A stretch of DNA of 64,000 bases from Candidatus Limnocylindrales bacterium (GCA_035626395.1 DASPNR010000042.1:722484-786483), one strand, 5' to 3'. Positions 8,745 to 17,498 are shown, numbered from the stretch's first letter. Notes: a model not told the origin generated them from the letters alone. Numbers and translations are program-made.

Positions 8745-9359
8745 CTAATCCGTCACATCCAGATCCAACTCGCCGGTGACGTACACGGCATCGGCGCCGA
8801 AGTCGCTCAGGCGCGCGGCGCCGTGCGGGACATCATGGGGCAGGCCGTCCAGGTAGAGCAGCACGGCCACGACGATCGTCTCTTGCGGCGCGCCGGGCAT
8901 CGTTGGCACCTCGACGTCGGTGGAGCGGTCTTCGTTCGGGGCGCCGCTGCCGGGAGCGGGCACGTCCTCGGCGATGTTCCACGGGCCCTCGGCACTGGCG
9001 CCGGTGGCAACGAGATAGGCGGTCCCCGCCGGCAGATCCTCGGTCGTGAAGGTGACCGATCCGACGCATACGTCCTCGCTCGGAACCTCCGAGCACTCGA
9101 TCTCGCGGCCCGGCTGCTCGATGGCAACACGGCCATCGTCATCGTCGTCGAGTCGCAGCTCGGCGCCGGAGCCGCAGTACGTGGTGCCCTCGAACTCGAG
9201 GCAGATGCCGAATTCGGCGGCGGCCTCGATGGCTGCGGCTTCACCGTCGAAGCCGCTGGAGCCGCTGCCGCAGGCGGCAACGATGGCTAGAGACGCCGCG
9301 ATAAGAGTGCGATGCAGCGCGGCTAGGCAGGTGCGGCAGGTGGCGATGCGCGCGATCAT
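8745..9359 (-). CDS. Hypothetical acidic lipoprotein
   Basis: The protein has 204 residues. The ATG at 9359 is preceded by GAGGAGGAG at good spacing; a TTG just upstream is not needed. The signal TLIASLAIVAAC ends in a lipobox Cys, followed by a Gly/Ser linker. The mature part is acidic, has a few Cys residues, a run of five Asp residues (LRLDDDDDG), and beta-rich segments (VGSVTFTTEDLPAGTAYLVATG). No family recognised. It lies 12 nt after the stop of the upstream regulator gene, so the two are probably one transcript. Confidence 0.65.
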   Translation of the reverse strand: MIARIATCRTCLAALHRTLIAASLAIVAACGSGSSGFDGEAAAIEAAAEFGICLEFEGTTYCGSGAELRLDDDDDGRVAIEQPGREIECSEVPSEDVCVGSVTFTTEDLPAGTAYLVATGASAEGPWNIAEDVPAPGSGAPNEDRSTDVEVPTMPGAPQETIVVAVLLYLDGLPHDVPHGAARLSDFGADAVYVTGELDLDVTD

Positions 9360-9371
9360 CAAGGCTCCTCC

Positions 9372-10169
9372 TCAGACGGTTGTCGCCGTGATCAGCACGT
9401 TCAGGAACTCGGTGGTCGCTGCGGGATCGGCGGCGAATTCTTCGACGAGCTCGCGAACGGCGCTGTCCATGCGCGAGTAGAACTCGGGGATGCGTTCGCG
9501 CGGGATGTGCAGGTAGTGATTGCGCACGTGCGTGGACGCCGCGCGCTCGGGAATCGTGAGCTTGTCGAGCAGGCTCTTCGAGAAGATTGCAGCGTATTCG
9601 GTGGCCAGCGCGCGTCGTTCCTCCGTGCCGCTGGCGACGTAGTGGCGCGCGACGCGCCGCACGCGCGCGCCGCTCTGCTCGACCAGCCCGCGCTGGCGCA
9701 GCATCGCCACGACCTTGTCGACGTCGGCTTTGGTGGCCTTGCCGCGCACGGCCGAGGCGATCTGCTCGCGCCATTTCTTGGAGGCGGTCCAGCTTCCGTC
9801 ATCGGGCAGTGATGCGATGGCGCGGCTGACCTGAACGGCAAGGTCGGCGTCGGCGACGCCCTCGGTTGCCGTCGGGTCGTGCATGACCCGGCGAAGCTCG
9901 CGCGCGAACGCGTGCACGATCCTGTCGCGATAGAGGACGGCCAGCAGCGGTCCTGCGGGCTCGCCGCGCACCCTGGCCAGGCGCCGCACGAGCGCCTCGT
10001 TCGGAAAACGTTTTCCCTTCTCGATGTAGCCGAGCATGACCGGGTCGACCGCGCCCTCCAGGACCTCCGCGGCGAACCGCTTCACGGTGTAGTCGCGGCC
10101 GGTAAGTACCCGGGTTTCGTAGAAATAATCCTTGATCGCCTTGAGCGCGGCGTCTTTGGGCCTGGCCAC
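9372..10169 (-). CDS. Predicted transcriptional regulator (TIGR02147/DUF4423-like)
   Basis: The protein has 265 residues. The N-terminal half (LKAIKDYFYETRVLTGRDYTV to NEALVRRLARV) looks like an XRE-like helix-turn-helix. The C-terminal half has a second winged-helix-like part (KADVDKVVAMLRQRGLVEQ) and a long helical segment (IPEFYSRMDSAVRELVEEF). The arrangement resembles TIGR02147/DUF4423 regulators known from Fibrobacter and Bdellovibrio-type genomes; this is by eye. The start is GTG at 10169 with no Shine-Dalgarno. A promoter-like TTGTCA-17-TAGCTT ends 6 nt upstream, so the mRNA may be leaderless. It is divergent from the Asp-rich protein and could control it. Confidence 0.65.
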   Translation of the reverse strand: MARPKDAALKAIKDYFYETRVLTGRDYTVKRFAAEVLEGAVDPVMLGYIEKGKRFPNEALVRRLARVRGEPAGPLLAVLYRDRIVHAFARELRRVMHDPTATEGVADADLAVQVSRAIASLPDDGSWTASKKWREQIASAVRGKATKADVDKVVAMLRQRGLVEQSGARVRRVARHYVASGTEERRALATEYAAIFSKSLLDKLTIPERAASTHVRNHYLHIPRERIPEFYSRMDSAVRELVEEFAADPAATTEFLNVLITATTV

Positions 10170-10175
10170 ACTGGC

Positions 10176-10226
10176 AAGCTAGCCAAAACAGAATTGCTTG
10201 ACAAGAAAACTAAAGTTGTTTACTCG
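10176..10226. promoter_or_regulatory. Overlapping divergent promoters in an AT-rich island
   Basis: On the plus strand TTGACA (10198-10203), a 17-nt spacer and TACTCG (10221-10226) precede the Asp-rich protein gene. On the minus strand TTGTCA (10204-10199), a 17-nt spacer and TAGCTT (10181-10176) precede the regulator. The two -35 boxes overlap. The palindrome AACTAAAGTT (10209-10218) lies in the plus-strand spacer and could be an operator. The AT content stands out against the GC-rich surroundings. Confidence 0.5.
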
Positions 10227-10285
10227 CCGAACAAGGCAGTGATGGCACTGCCGCCGCCCGCCATCGAACAGGAGGACTGCAACCC

Positions 10286-10921
10286 ATGCGTTCACGAGCC
10301 GCTCTACTCATCGTTCTGGCCTTCGGGGCCCTTCTCTTCATCCAGGACACCGGCTCGGCCGGTCCGCGCCGCCGCGCCATTCTCGAGGAGCTGACGCGCC
10401 TGCGCGGCGACGTCGCGCAGCTCACCAACCAGCTCAGCTACGTACACGGCGACCTTGCCAAATCGCCGCCGTCGTATCCCGGCGGCGGCAGCACCGGTCT
10501 TTGCGATGACCCCTGTGCCGTCGATTCGGACGGCGACGGCGTGGGCGACTGCGAGGACTACTGCCCGTGCGATCCCGACACCGCCGATGCAGACGGCGAC
10601 GGCGCTCCGGACTGTGCCGATCCGTGTCCGGATGATGCGACCGACGCCTGCGCCGACCCGTGCAACCAGGACTCGGACGGCGACGGCACCGGCGACTGCG
10701 AGGATCCGTGCCCGTGGGATCCGGCGCCGCCCGCGGATGCTGACGAGGACGGTGTCGTCGATTGCCAGGACCCGTGCCCGGGCGATCCAACCAACGAGTG
10801 CTGGGGGCCGTGCGGCATCGATCAGGACGGCGACGGCGTCGGCGACTGCATCGATGACTGCCCGTACATGGAAGGCGGCGGCAGCCCCACGCGCGAGTGC
10901 AAGCCGATGACGGCGAACTGA
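10286..10921 (+). CDS. Secreted Asp-rich, Cys-rich calcium-binding-type protein (thrombospondin type 3-like)
   Basis: The protein has 211 residues and a strong AGGAGG ribosome site. An N-terminal signal sequence or membrane anchor (ALLIVLAFGALLFIQ) is followed by a short heptad-like helix (ILEELTRLRGDVAQLTNQL). From residue 75 there are about five units of the form D.DGDGVGDCEDPCP, each an EF-hand-like calcium loop with paired Cys residues. This is characteristic of thrombospondin type 3 repeats. Calcium-dependent folding outside the cytoplasm is expected. The coiled coil suggests oligomerisation. A long hairpin follows the stop. Confidence 0.8.
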   Translation: MRSRAALLIVLAFGALLFIQDTGSAGPRRRAILEELTRLRGDVAQLTNQLSYVHGDLAKSPPSYPGGGSTGLCDDPCAVDSDGDGVGDCEDYCPCDPDTADADGDGAPDCADPCPDDATDACADPCNQDSDGDGTGDCEDPCPWDPAPPADADEDGVVDCQDPCPGDPTNECWGPCGIDQDGDGVGDCIDDCPYMEGGGSPTRECKPMTAN

Positions 10922-10929
10922 GCATGGGT

Positions 10930-10972
10930 GATCGCCGTACGATGCGCGTCACCCGCGCATCGTACGGCGGTC
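10930..10972 (+). terminator. Hairpin terminator after the Asp-rich gene
   Basis: CGCCGTACGATGCGCG (10933-10948) pairs with its exact complement at 10954-10969 around a 5-nt loop. A G-U, an A-U and a G-C pair extend the stem to 19. It is followed by a weakly U-rich GTTCATTG. It lies between convergent genes and could stop transcription from both sides. Confidence 0.6.
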
Positions 10973-11053
10973 GTTCATTGCGTGACGGCTGTGTGCGGCA
11001 TCGGCGTTCCACGCCCGCGCAAAAACGATGAGCTCTGGCCTTGACCCGCGGCG

Positions 11054-12718
11054 CTAGCCGCGGTCCTGTTTGCGCCAGCGTTCGATGGTCTCTTCGATGA
11101 AGCCGTTGGCGAGCGGTTCCTTCTGCCACGACGCCGAGAAGTTGGCGGTGCCGCTGCGCGGGCGGAATGCCTCGTCGAGCTGATCCATGTTCAGGCGCAC
11201 GGGCACGTTGACGCCTTCGCCCACCACGATGGCTTCCTGCGTGCGCAGCGCGGGCAGCGAGTTGATCAGGCCGAGAGCGCTGTCCGGCAAAGCCTTGGCC
11301 ACGTACTCCTGATCGGGCTGGTTGCTCATGCGCAGCGCGAACAGCGTGTTGCACTGCGAGAGCACGTCGGGCGAAAGCTCGGAAGGCCGCTGCGTGACCA
11401 GGCACAGCGAAACGCCGTACTTGCGCCCTTCCTTGGCAATGCGGCCCAGGGCCTTGCGCGCCGAAGCGAACGCGCCCTCGCTGCGCGGCACGTACCGGTG
11501 CGCCTCTTCGCACACGATCAGCACCGGCACCGCCTTGCTGCGCTCCGCCCACAGCGCGAAGTCGAAGATCATGCGGCACAGCATGGAAACGACGACCTCG
11601 ACGATCTCGGAGGGCACGCCCGAGAGGTCGACGATGGTGATGGGCTTGTCGTTGACCGGGATGCGAAGAATGCGCGAGAGGATCTTGGCCATGTTGTCCG
11701 AGACGAACATCCCGGAGAACATGAAGCCGAACCGTGAGTCGGCGTTGAGCGTCTCGATCCTGTCCTTGATGCGCATGTACGGCGCGATGCCGTCGGCGCC
11801 GCGATCCAGGCGGCCCATCTGCTTGTCCAGGTACTGGATGATCGTGGCCAGCCGATAGGGAACGGGCGTGTCGACCGTGATGTAGGAGGTGTCGCGACCT
11901 TCACCGACGTAGCGCCGCTTTCCTTCCAGGATGGCGCCCTTGAGGATTCCGACCTCCAGCTCGCGCGACATGCCGTCGCGCCCGATCAGCACCTCCACCG
12001 TCTCCTCGAAACTGAGCAGCCAGTACGGCAGCTCGAGGTTGGCCGGGCTGATGACCTCGGCGCGCTCGCCGAACGCGGTTCGGTACTCGTTGTGCGGATC
12101 GAGAAGGACGATGTGCCCGCTGGGATGCTGGTCCAGGATCGCACGCAGGATCAGCGCCACGGTGCACGACTTGCCCGACCCGGAGGTGCCCAGCACCGCG
12201 AAGTGCTTGCCGAGCAGCTGGTCGGTAGTGACGAAGGCCGGCAGCGACTTGTCCTGATGGATGGTGCCGATGCGGACGTTGGATGCGGCGGGCCGCGCAT
12301 ATACGCGGCTGAGGTCTTCGCGCGAGGCGGCGTAGATGTCGGCGCCGAGGCTCGGGTAGACCGAGACCCCGCGCTGGAACGTGCTCTCCTTGCCGTTGCT
12401 GTCGAGCATCGCCTCGCCGAGCAGCTCCATCTCGAAGAAGCGCTTTTCGTCGGCCACCGGCGGGAAAGAGGGATTCTCGGTGCGAAGGCTCGAGATCATC
12501 CCGAAGACGATCGAGTGCCTGGTGGGAATGCGTGCAATGGCGCCGACCTGGACGGCCGAGCGGGCGTCGCCGCCGCCATTGCCGTCGCCGTTGTCGGCGG
12601 CGTGCGTCAGGATGGCCGACACACGCGACCCGGCCACGGACACGACGTGGCCGATCTTGCCAGACGCTTCCTGCACGAGGACTCCCCTGAGACTCCGAAG
12701 TTCGTCGGCCTCGGCCAT
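11054..12718 (-). CDS. HerA-type FtsK-HerA ATPase (DUF87)
   Basis: The protein has 554 residues. An N-terminal HAS-barrel-like region (about 10-150) contains GKIGHVVSVAGSRVSAIL. It is followed by Walker A GTSGSGKS at 177-184 and Walker B VLIVCEEAHRYV near 400. The arginine/sensor block is KEGRKYGVSLCLVTQRPSELSPDVLSQCNTLF. HerA proteins are hexameric DNA translocases that usually work with a nuclease (NurA) or, in bacterial defence islands, with SIR2 or other effectors. No such partner is adjacent; the neighbour is a TPR lipoprotein 149 nt upstream on the same strand. Start ATG at 12718. Confidence 0.85.
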   Translation of the reverse strand: MAEADELRSLRGVLVQEASGKIGHVVSVAGSRVSAILTHAADNGDGNGGGDARSAVQVGAIARIPTRHSIVFGMISSLRTENPSFPPVADEKRFFEMELLGEAMLDSNGKESTFQRGVSVYPSLGADIYAASREDLSRVYARPAASNVRIGTIHQDKSLPAFVTTDQLLGKHFAVLGTSGSGKSCTVALILRAILDQHPSGHIVLLDPHNEYRTAFGERAEVISPANLELPYWLLSFEETVEVLIGRDGMSRELEVGILKGAILEGKRRYVGEGRDTSYITVDTPVPYRLATIIQYLDKQMGRLDRGADGIAPYMRIKDRIETLNADSRFGFMFSGMFVSDNMAKILSRILRIPVNDKPITIVDLSGVPSEIVEVVVSMLCRMIFDFALWAERSKAVPVLIVCEEAHRYVPRSEGAFASARKALGRIAKEGRKYGVSLCLVTQRPSELSPDVLSQCNTLFALRMSNQPDQEYVAKALPDSALGLINSLPALRTQEAIVVGEGVNVPVRLNMDQLDEAFRPRSGTANFSASWQKEPLANGFIEETIERWRKQDRG

Positions 12719-12867
12719 GGCGGCCGAGGCGGCCTGATGACGAGGCTTCCGAAAACGGCGGCGATACTAACACGGAGCCGTTTGCCGGTGCGACCGCAAA
12801 CGCGGCGCGCACCTGGGTTGCCGCGGCGCCCAAGTCCGCGCCGCATCGGGGCGAGCCGCGCCGATGC

Positions 12868-14403
12868 TCAGAACTCGGGCGCGACGACGACGTTCTTGAC
12901 CCAGACCGCCTTGGCCTGACGCTCGAGCTGATCCGAGCGCTGGAGCTGGTCCTGGAGCAGCGCCACGAAGGAGAGGTTGCGCAGCGCCCAGGCGTAGTCC
13001 GGATTGGAGGTTCCGCGCGCTGCCTGGACGTCGTTGAGGTAACGCACCGAGTACTCCTCGGCACGGCCGAGGTCGCGCATCTCGCGGTAGGTGATGGCAA
13101 GCAGGTTGACCGTGTCCAGACGCAGCGCGTCCTTGGCGTCCACCTCCTGCTCGGCCACGTCGATGGCCTCACGTCCGAGCGTGACGGCGTCCGCGAAGCG
13201 CCCCTCGGCCCGCGCGATCGCCTGCATGTTCTCGAGCGTGTCGAGGTAGCTTCGCACGATCACGCGGCGCATCGCGCGCTGCATCGTCGGCCACAGTCCG
13301 GCCATCCGCGTGCGTGCCTGCGTGTAGTAGACGAGCGCATTCGGGTAATCCCCGCGCTTGAAGTGGATGAAGCCGAGCGTCTCGTTGGCCAGCGCCAGCT
13401 CCACGCCGTCCTTTCCGGATGCCGTCAGCGCGCCCAGCGTCTCCATCGCGCGCGGGGCCACCTCCGTGTCGGCCGTCCACAGGCGCCGCTCGTAGTCGAT
13501 CGCCTGCGCAGCCACCTCCGCCTTGCCGAGCTTGTAGAGAATGGACGGCTGATCGTGCAGTCCGCACGGCGCGGTGAACGGCGCATGGCGCGCCTTGATG
13601 CGAGTGAAGTCGGCGTCGAAGGGGCTGCTCTGGTTGGTCTCGAGCGCGCGCCGGTGCTCGGCCAGCGCGTCGTCGCGAAACGTCTTCCAGATGTCGAAGC
13701 TGCGAACGTAGAGCGGCCCGCAAAGAGAATACTTGCCCTGGCGGCAGTAGAAGTCGGCGGCTTCGCAGAACGCGTTCGACATCCGCAGATCGTTGGAGCC
13801 GACGCGCGCCTGCACGTCGGCGATGCGCTCGAGCACCAGGGGCTCAGCCTCGCCGTAGCGGCCCGTGGCGGTGTAGATGCGCAGCAGTGCGGCGCGCTCG
13901 ATCTCGCATCCATCCTTGGCGAGCAGGTCGGCATCGTTGCGACAAAGATCGCGTGCGCCGATCACGTGCGTTACTGCGTCGGCGTCGCGGCCCGCGTTCT
14001 CGTAGGCTTCGGCAAGACGAAGATGCAGGCCGCGCTGCGTCTTGATCGAGGGCGTGCCGGTGGGCGGCAGCGCGGGCAGGGCGCGCACGGCGTTGCGGGC
14101 GGCGTCGTCGAAGCGGCCCTGTCGAATGCGCAGCTCGGCCGCCAGGCCCAGGAGCTCGGCGCGCTGGGCGCTCAGCTGTTCGCCTTCGGCCGGCGGCGGC
14201 CCAAGGGCTTCCGTCAGGATCTGCTCGGCCGCGACCAGATCGCCGTCGAGCAGCGCCTTGTCGACGCGGTCGAAGGCCGGCCCCGTGGCCTTCTCCTCCT
14301 TGGGTACCTTGGGCGGAGGCGGCTGCATCGGGACGATGAAGCCCTCGCAGCCGGCCAGGATGACGAGTGCCAGAGCGACGAAGCTTTTCCCCCTCAGGCT
14401 CAC
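12868..14403 (-). CDS. TPR-repeat lipoprotein
   Basis: The protein has 511 residues and starts at GTG 14403, which gives MSLRGKSFVALALVILAGC, a classic lipoprotein signal with Cys near residue 19. A Pro-rich linker follows. The rest is helical with tetratricopeptide-like pairs, for example AAELRIRQGRFDDAARNAVRAL, LAEAYENAGRDADAVTHV, ETLGFIHFKRGDYPNALVYYTQA and NLLAITYREMRDLGRAEEY. It is probably an outer- or inner-membrane-anchored scaffold. No enzymatic motif is visible. It may be co-transcribed with the HerA-type gene. Confidence 0.8.
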   Translation of the reverse strand: MSLRGKSFVALALVILAGCEGFIVPMQPPPPKVPKEEKATGPAFDRVDKALLDGDLVAAEQILTEALGPPPAEGEQLSAQRAELLGLAAELRIRQGRFDDAARNAVRALPALPPTGTPSIKTQRGLHLRLAEAYENAGRDADAVTHVIGARDLCRNDADLLAKDGCEIERAALLRIYTATGRYGEAEPLVLERIADVQARVGSNDLRMSNAFCEAADFYCRQGKYSLCGPLYVRSFDIWKTFRDDALAEHRRALETNQSSPFDADFTRIKARHAPFTAPCGLHDQPSILYKLGKAEVAAQAIDYERRLWTADTEVAPRAMETLGALTASGKDGVELALANETLGFIHFKRGDYPNALVYYTQARTRMAGLWPTMQRAMRRVIVRSYLDTLENMQAIARAEGRFADAVTLGREAIDVAEQEVDAKDALRLDTVNLLAITYREMRDLGRAEEYSVRYLNDVQAARGTSNPDYAWALRNLSFVALLQDQLQRSDQLERQAKAVWVKNVVVAPEF

Positions 14404-14513
14404 TGCAGACCGGTTGCTCCCTGCTTGTTGGATCGGGTCGAATGGCGGCTGCTTGCCCGCAACGAGTTTCCGACCAATAGCCTTGAGCGGCGACGTTGGC
14501 CAATACGGCCGTC

Positions 14514-15569
14514 ATGCTGGACTCCTCGATCTCCAAACCATCGCGCGTCCTGGTCGTACGGCTCGGTGCGATCGGCGACTGCCTGCGCGTCCTGCCGGCA
14601 GTGGCACGTCTGTCGCGCGCGCTGCCCGATGCGCAGATCGGCTGGGTCGTCGAGGACTGGGCGGCGCCGGTGGTGCGTGGCAATCCGATGCTGACCAGGA
14701 TCCACGTGCTCAGCCGAGGTGCGCTCGGCGCCGGGCCGCGCTCGGCATTGCGCGAGGCCGCGCGTCTGCACGCCGAGCTGCAGGCGGAGCGTTACGAGGT
14801 GGCCATCGACTTTCACGCGCGGCTGAAGAGCGGGCTGGTGACCTGGGCATCAGGCGCGCCAGTTCGCATCGGCTTTGACCGACACGCCGCGACCGAAGCC
14901 AACCATCGCTTCACCAACGTGCATGTAAGCCTCGAAGATCAATGGGAGAACCGGGTTCTGCGCTATCTGCGCCTGCTGGCCCCGCTGGGCGTTCCCACGA
15001 GCTTCGATCCGAGCAACACGGGCCTGTGGATCGCCGGCGACGCGGCCGCCTGGGCACGGCAGTGGTACCAGGAGCAGGGCCGTCCGCCGATAGCCGTCTT
15101 CACCGGCACCAGCCTTCACCGTCGTGCCGATCGTTGGCCGCTGCCGAAGTGGAAGCAGGCGCTTCGCAACCTGACCGCGGCGGGGCACCGGGCCGTCGTC
15201 TTCTGGGGACCGAGCGAGATGGAGGCGGCGGCCGAGCTGGCACGCGAGGTCGGCGAAGGCTGCGGGCTGGCGCCGGCGACCTCGCTCGAAGAAATGATGG
15301 CGATGCTCGGCTGCTTCCGGCTCTACCTCGGCGCGAACACGGCGGCCATGCACATGGCGTGGATGCAGGGTGTGGCTTGCGTGGTGCTGCTCGGCGGCCG
15401 CCCGGCCCGCACCGATGAGCCGCTGCCGCCGGTGCGTTCGGTGATGCTGTCGGCCGGCGGCGCGCCGCCACAGCACCGCCTCAGCGGCGAGGCGGCGGTT
15501 CGCGCCGTGGTCGACATCAGCGTCGACAGCGTGGTCGAGGCCGCGCGGCGGCTGCTCGAGACGAAGTGA
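14514..15569 (+). CDS. Glycosyltransferase family 9 (heptosyltransferase-like)
   Basis: The protein has 351 residues from ATG at 14514; a TTG 18 nt upstream is possible. The N-terminal VLVVRLGAIGDCLRVLPAVARL is the standard GT9 start, and the C-terminal domain has the nucleotide-sugar site TSLHRRADRWPLPKWKQ with LYLGANTAAMHMAWMQGVACVVLLG. GT9 enzymes add ADP-heptose or related sugars to lipopolysaccharide on the cytoplasmic face of the inner membrane. It is followed by a DUF4254 gene, a pairing often seen near glycosyltransferases. The closing residues lack the usual C-terminal amphipathic extension, which is not unusual. Confidence 0.85.
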   Translation: MLDSSISKPSRVLVVRLGAIGDCLRVLPAVARLSRALPDAQIGWVVEDWAAPVVRGNPMLTRIHVLSRGALGAGPRSALREAARLHAELQAERYEVAIDFHARLKSGLVTWASGAPVRIGFDRHAATEANHRFTNVHVSLEDQWENRVLRYLRLLAPLGVPTSFDPSNTGLWIAGDAAAWARQWYQEQGRPPIAVFTGTSLHRRADRWPLPKWKQALRNLTAAGHRAVVFWGPSEMEAAAELAREVGEGCGLAPATSLEEMMAMLGCFRLYLGANTAAMHMAWMQGVACVVLLGGRPARTDEPLPPVRSVMLSAGGAPPQHRLSGEAAVRAVVDISVDSVVEAARRLLETK

Positions 15570-15688
15570 GCCATCGGTCGTGCAGGCGCAGCGTCGGTTC
15601 ACGACGCGGCCGGGTCCGGCCGGCAGCTCGCCATGCGACAATCCGCCTGCCGATTTCCAGCCGCGCTGCTTCGCGGGTGCGACCGCTG

Positions 15689-15716
15689 CGGCGCCGTTTC
15701 GTCCCGAACGGCGCCG
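15689..15716 (+). terminator. Hairpin between the glycosyltransferase and DUF4254 genes
   Basis: CGGCGCCGTT (15689-15698) and AACGGCGCCG (15707-15716) form a perfect 10-bp stem with an 8-nt loop. No U-tract follows. It may attenuate read-through into the DUF4254 gene. Confidence 0.4.
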
Positions 15717-15738
15717 TCGATAGATTCGACGCCGTTGC

Positions 15739-16401
15739 ATGACCTTCTTCGGGATAGAGATCGTCGCCCTTCACGACGAGGCGCTGTCGCAGTGGGAGAG
15801 CCCCGACCACGAATTGGCGATCGGCGCCGATCCGCCCCCTCCTCCAAGCTCGGATGCATCAGGCGACGCGCGCGCCGGCCTGCGTCAGCTCATCCTTCTC
15901 CAGCACCAGGCCAACCTTTCGATCTGGCGGCTCGAGGACCAGGCGCGACGGCGCGACGTCGGCGACGAGGTCATTGCCGGCATCAAGCGCGCCATCGACC
16001 CGTGGAACCAGCGTCGCAACGATCTGATGGAGCGGATCGACCTGGCCGTTCTCGCCGCGCTGGGAGCGGGAGAAGGCAGGGCCGCGGCGGGCGAGCAGCA
16101 CTCGGAGACGGCCGGCATGATGATCGACCGCCTGTCGATCCTGGCGCTGAAGATCCGCAACATGGCTGCACTCGCGGCTGCCACTTCCGATCCAGCGCTG
16201 CGCGAAGAATGCGAAGGCAAAGCCGCGATTCTGAAGGAACAGCGCCGCGACCTGGCGGGCTGCCTCCAGCGCCTGATCGAGGACTGCCGGAGCGGCCGTC
16301 GGCACTTCAAGATGTACCGCCAGCTCAAATCCTATAACGACCCGCGGCTGAACCCGGCTCTGCGCGCGACAGTGCGCGGCGACGAAGGCCCGAGGTCCTG
16401 A
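15739..16401 (+). CDS. DUF4254 family protein
   Basis: The protein has 220 residues. Family hallmarks are IEIVALHDEALSQW at the N-terminus, WNQRRNDLMERID mid-protein, ETAGMMIDRLSILALKIRNM and the closing YRQLKSYNDPRLNP. The fold is all-helical. Function is unknown in the literature I know; members sit beside lipopolysaccharide glycosyltransferases, as here. No Shine-Dalgarno is evident before the ATG at 15739. A Pro run (DPPPPPSS) separates the first helix from the rest. Confidence 0.8.
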   Translation: MTFFGIEIVALHDEALSQWESPDHELAIGADPPPPPSSDASGDARAGLRQLILLQHQANLSIWRLEDQARRRDVGDEVIAGIKRAIDPWNQRRNDLMERIDLAVLAALGAGEGRAAAGEQHSETAGMMIDRLSILALKIRNMAALAAATSDPALREECEGKAAILKEQRRDLAGCLQRLIEDCRSGRRHFKMYRQLKSYNDPRLNPALRATVRGDEGPRS

Positions 16402-16434
16402 TGCCTGCCGCGAGTCTTCAGGAGGTTCTGCGAC

Positions 16435-17316
16435 ATGAGTGAGCCCAGGACGATCGAGCTACAGGCCAACGGCCTTCGCTTCGCGGCCCTGGAGATGGGG
16501 CAGGGCCCGCTGGTGCTGTGCCTCCACGGCTTCCCCGACACCGCGCTGACCTTCAAGCACCAGATGCCGGCGCTGGCGGCGGCCGGATACCGCGTGGTCG
16601 CGCCGTACATGCGCGGCTACGCGCCGACCGAGCCCGCGCCCGACGGCAACTACCAGACCGCATCCCTGGGCCGTGACGTGCTCGGGCTCATCGATGCGCT
16701 GCAGCCGGGCGCGAAAGCGATCCTGTTCGGCCACGATTGGGGCGCGCTGGCCAGCTATGCGGCAGCCGTTCTCGGCCCCGACAAGATCGACCGGATCGTG
16801 ACGGCCGCAGTGCCCTACGGCCAGCGTCTGGCCACGGCCTTCGTCGAGAGCTACGAGCAGCAGAAGCGCTCCTGGTACATGTTTTTCTTCCAGGGTCCGC
16901 TGGCTGAAACGGCTGTGGCCATGAACGACTTCCGCTTCATCCGCCGGCTGTGGAAGGACTGGTCGCCGACGTGGGATTTCACCGAAGCCGACATCGCCCC
17001 GGTCATCGAGACCCTCGGCAAGCCCGGCGTGCTGGAAGCCGCGTTGGGCTACTACCGCTGTCTGTTGAATCCGGCCCTGCAGGATCCGGCGCTGATGTCG
17101 GACCAGATGCGCGTTGGCCTAGAGCCGATCGGTGTGCCGGCCATGTACATGCACGGCGCCGACGACCACTGCATGGGACTCGAGATGACCGAGGGCATGG
17201 AAGCGTCCTTCACGGCCGGGCTGACCAAGGTCGTTCTCGACGGCGCGGGACACTTCGTGCAGCTGGAGAAGCCGCAGCAGGTAACTGAGCGAATTCTGGC
17301 GTTTCTGAGGGAGTAG
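16435..17316 (+). CDS. Alpha/beta-fold hydrolase, epoxide hydrolase-like
   Basis: The protein has 293 residues behind a good AGGAGG site. The oxyanion-hole block HGFPDTALTFKHQM is at 31-44, the nucleophile elbow GHDWGA has Asp101, and the general base is His at about 273 (GAGHFVQLEKP). An Asp nucleophile with HGFP points to epoxide hydrolases or haloalkane dehalogenases rather than Ser esterases. The cap region contains Tyr residues expected for epoxide opening. Substrate unknown. It resembles the second such enzyme at 39.6 kb. Confidence 0.85.
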   Translation: MSEPRTIELQANGLRFAALEMGQGPLVLCLHGFPDTALTFKHQMPALAAAGYRVVAPYMRGYAPTEPAPDGNYQTASLGRDVLGLIDALQPGAKAILFGHDWGALASYAAAVLGPDKIDRIVTAAVPYGQRLATAFVESYEQQKRSWYMFFFQGPLAETAVAMNDFRFIRRLWKDWSPTWDFTEADIAPVIETLGKPGVLEAALGYYRCLLNPALQDPALMSDQMRVGLEPIGVPAMYMHGADDHCMGLEMTEGMEASFTAGLTKVVLDGAGHFVQLEKPQQVTERILAFLRE

Positions 17317-17449
17317 GTGAGTGGCCGGAGCCCCTTCCGATTGCGAGTCGGTCGGGGTCAATGGCGCGCACGTCGCGGTGCGGTGTTGCCAGTTGAAAGG
17401 AAGCTCCGGACCCCCTTGGCCCACCCCTTCGAACGGCGCGGACATTACC

Positions 17450-17468
17450 ATCGGCTTCGAAAGCCGAT
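17450..17468 (+). promoter_or_regulatory. Small hairpin in the rph 5' region
   Basis: ATCGGCTT and AAGCCGAT form an 8-bp stem with a 3-nt loop about 30 nt before the rph ATG. An A-rich stretch with seven As directly before the start follows it. It could be a processing site or a weak terminator for the upstream hydrolase gene. Confidence 0.3.
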
Positions 17469-17498
17469 CCAACACAAAACAGCGAGAGCGACAAAAAA

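Noticed and set aside
11054..12718. HerA gene as part of a defence island
   Set aside because: No SIR2, nuclease, reverse transcriptase, methylase or other defence gene lies nearby.
13363..14694. Plus-strand frame over the TPR lipoprotein and glycosyltransferase start
   Set aside because: It crosses two supported genes, has no ribosome site, and the composition is that of a shadow.
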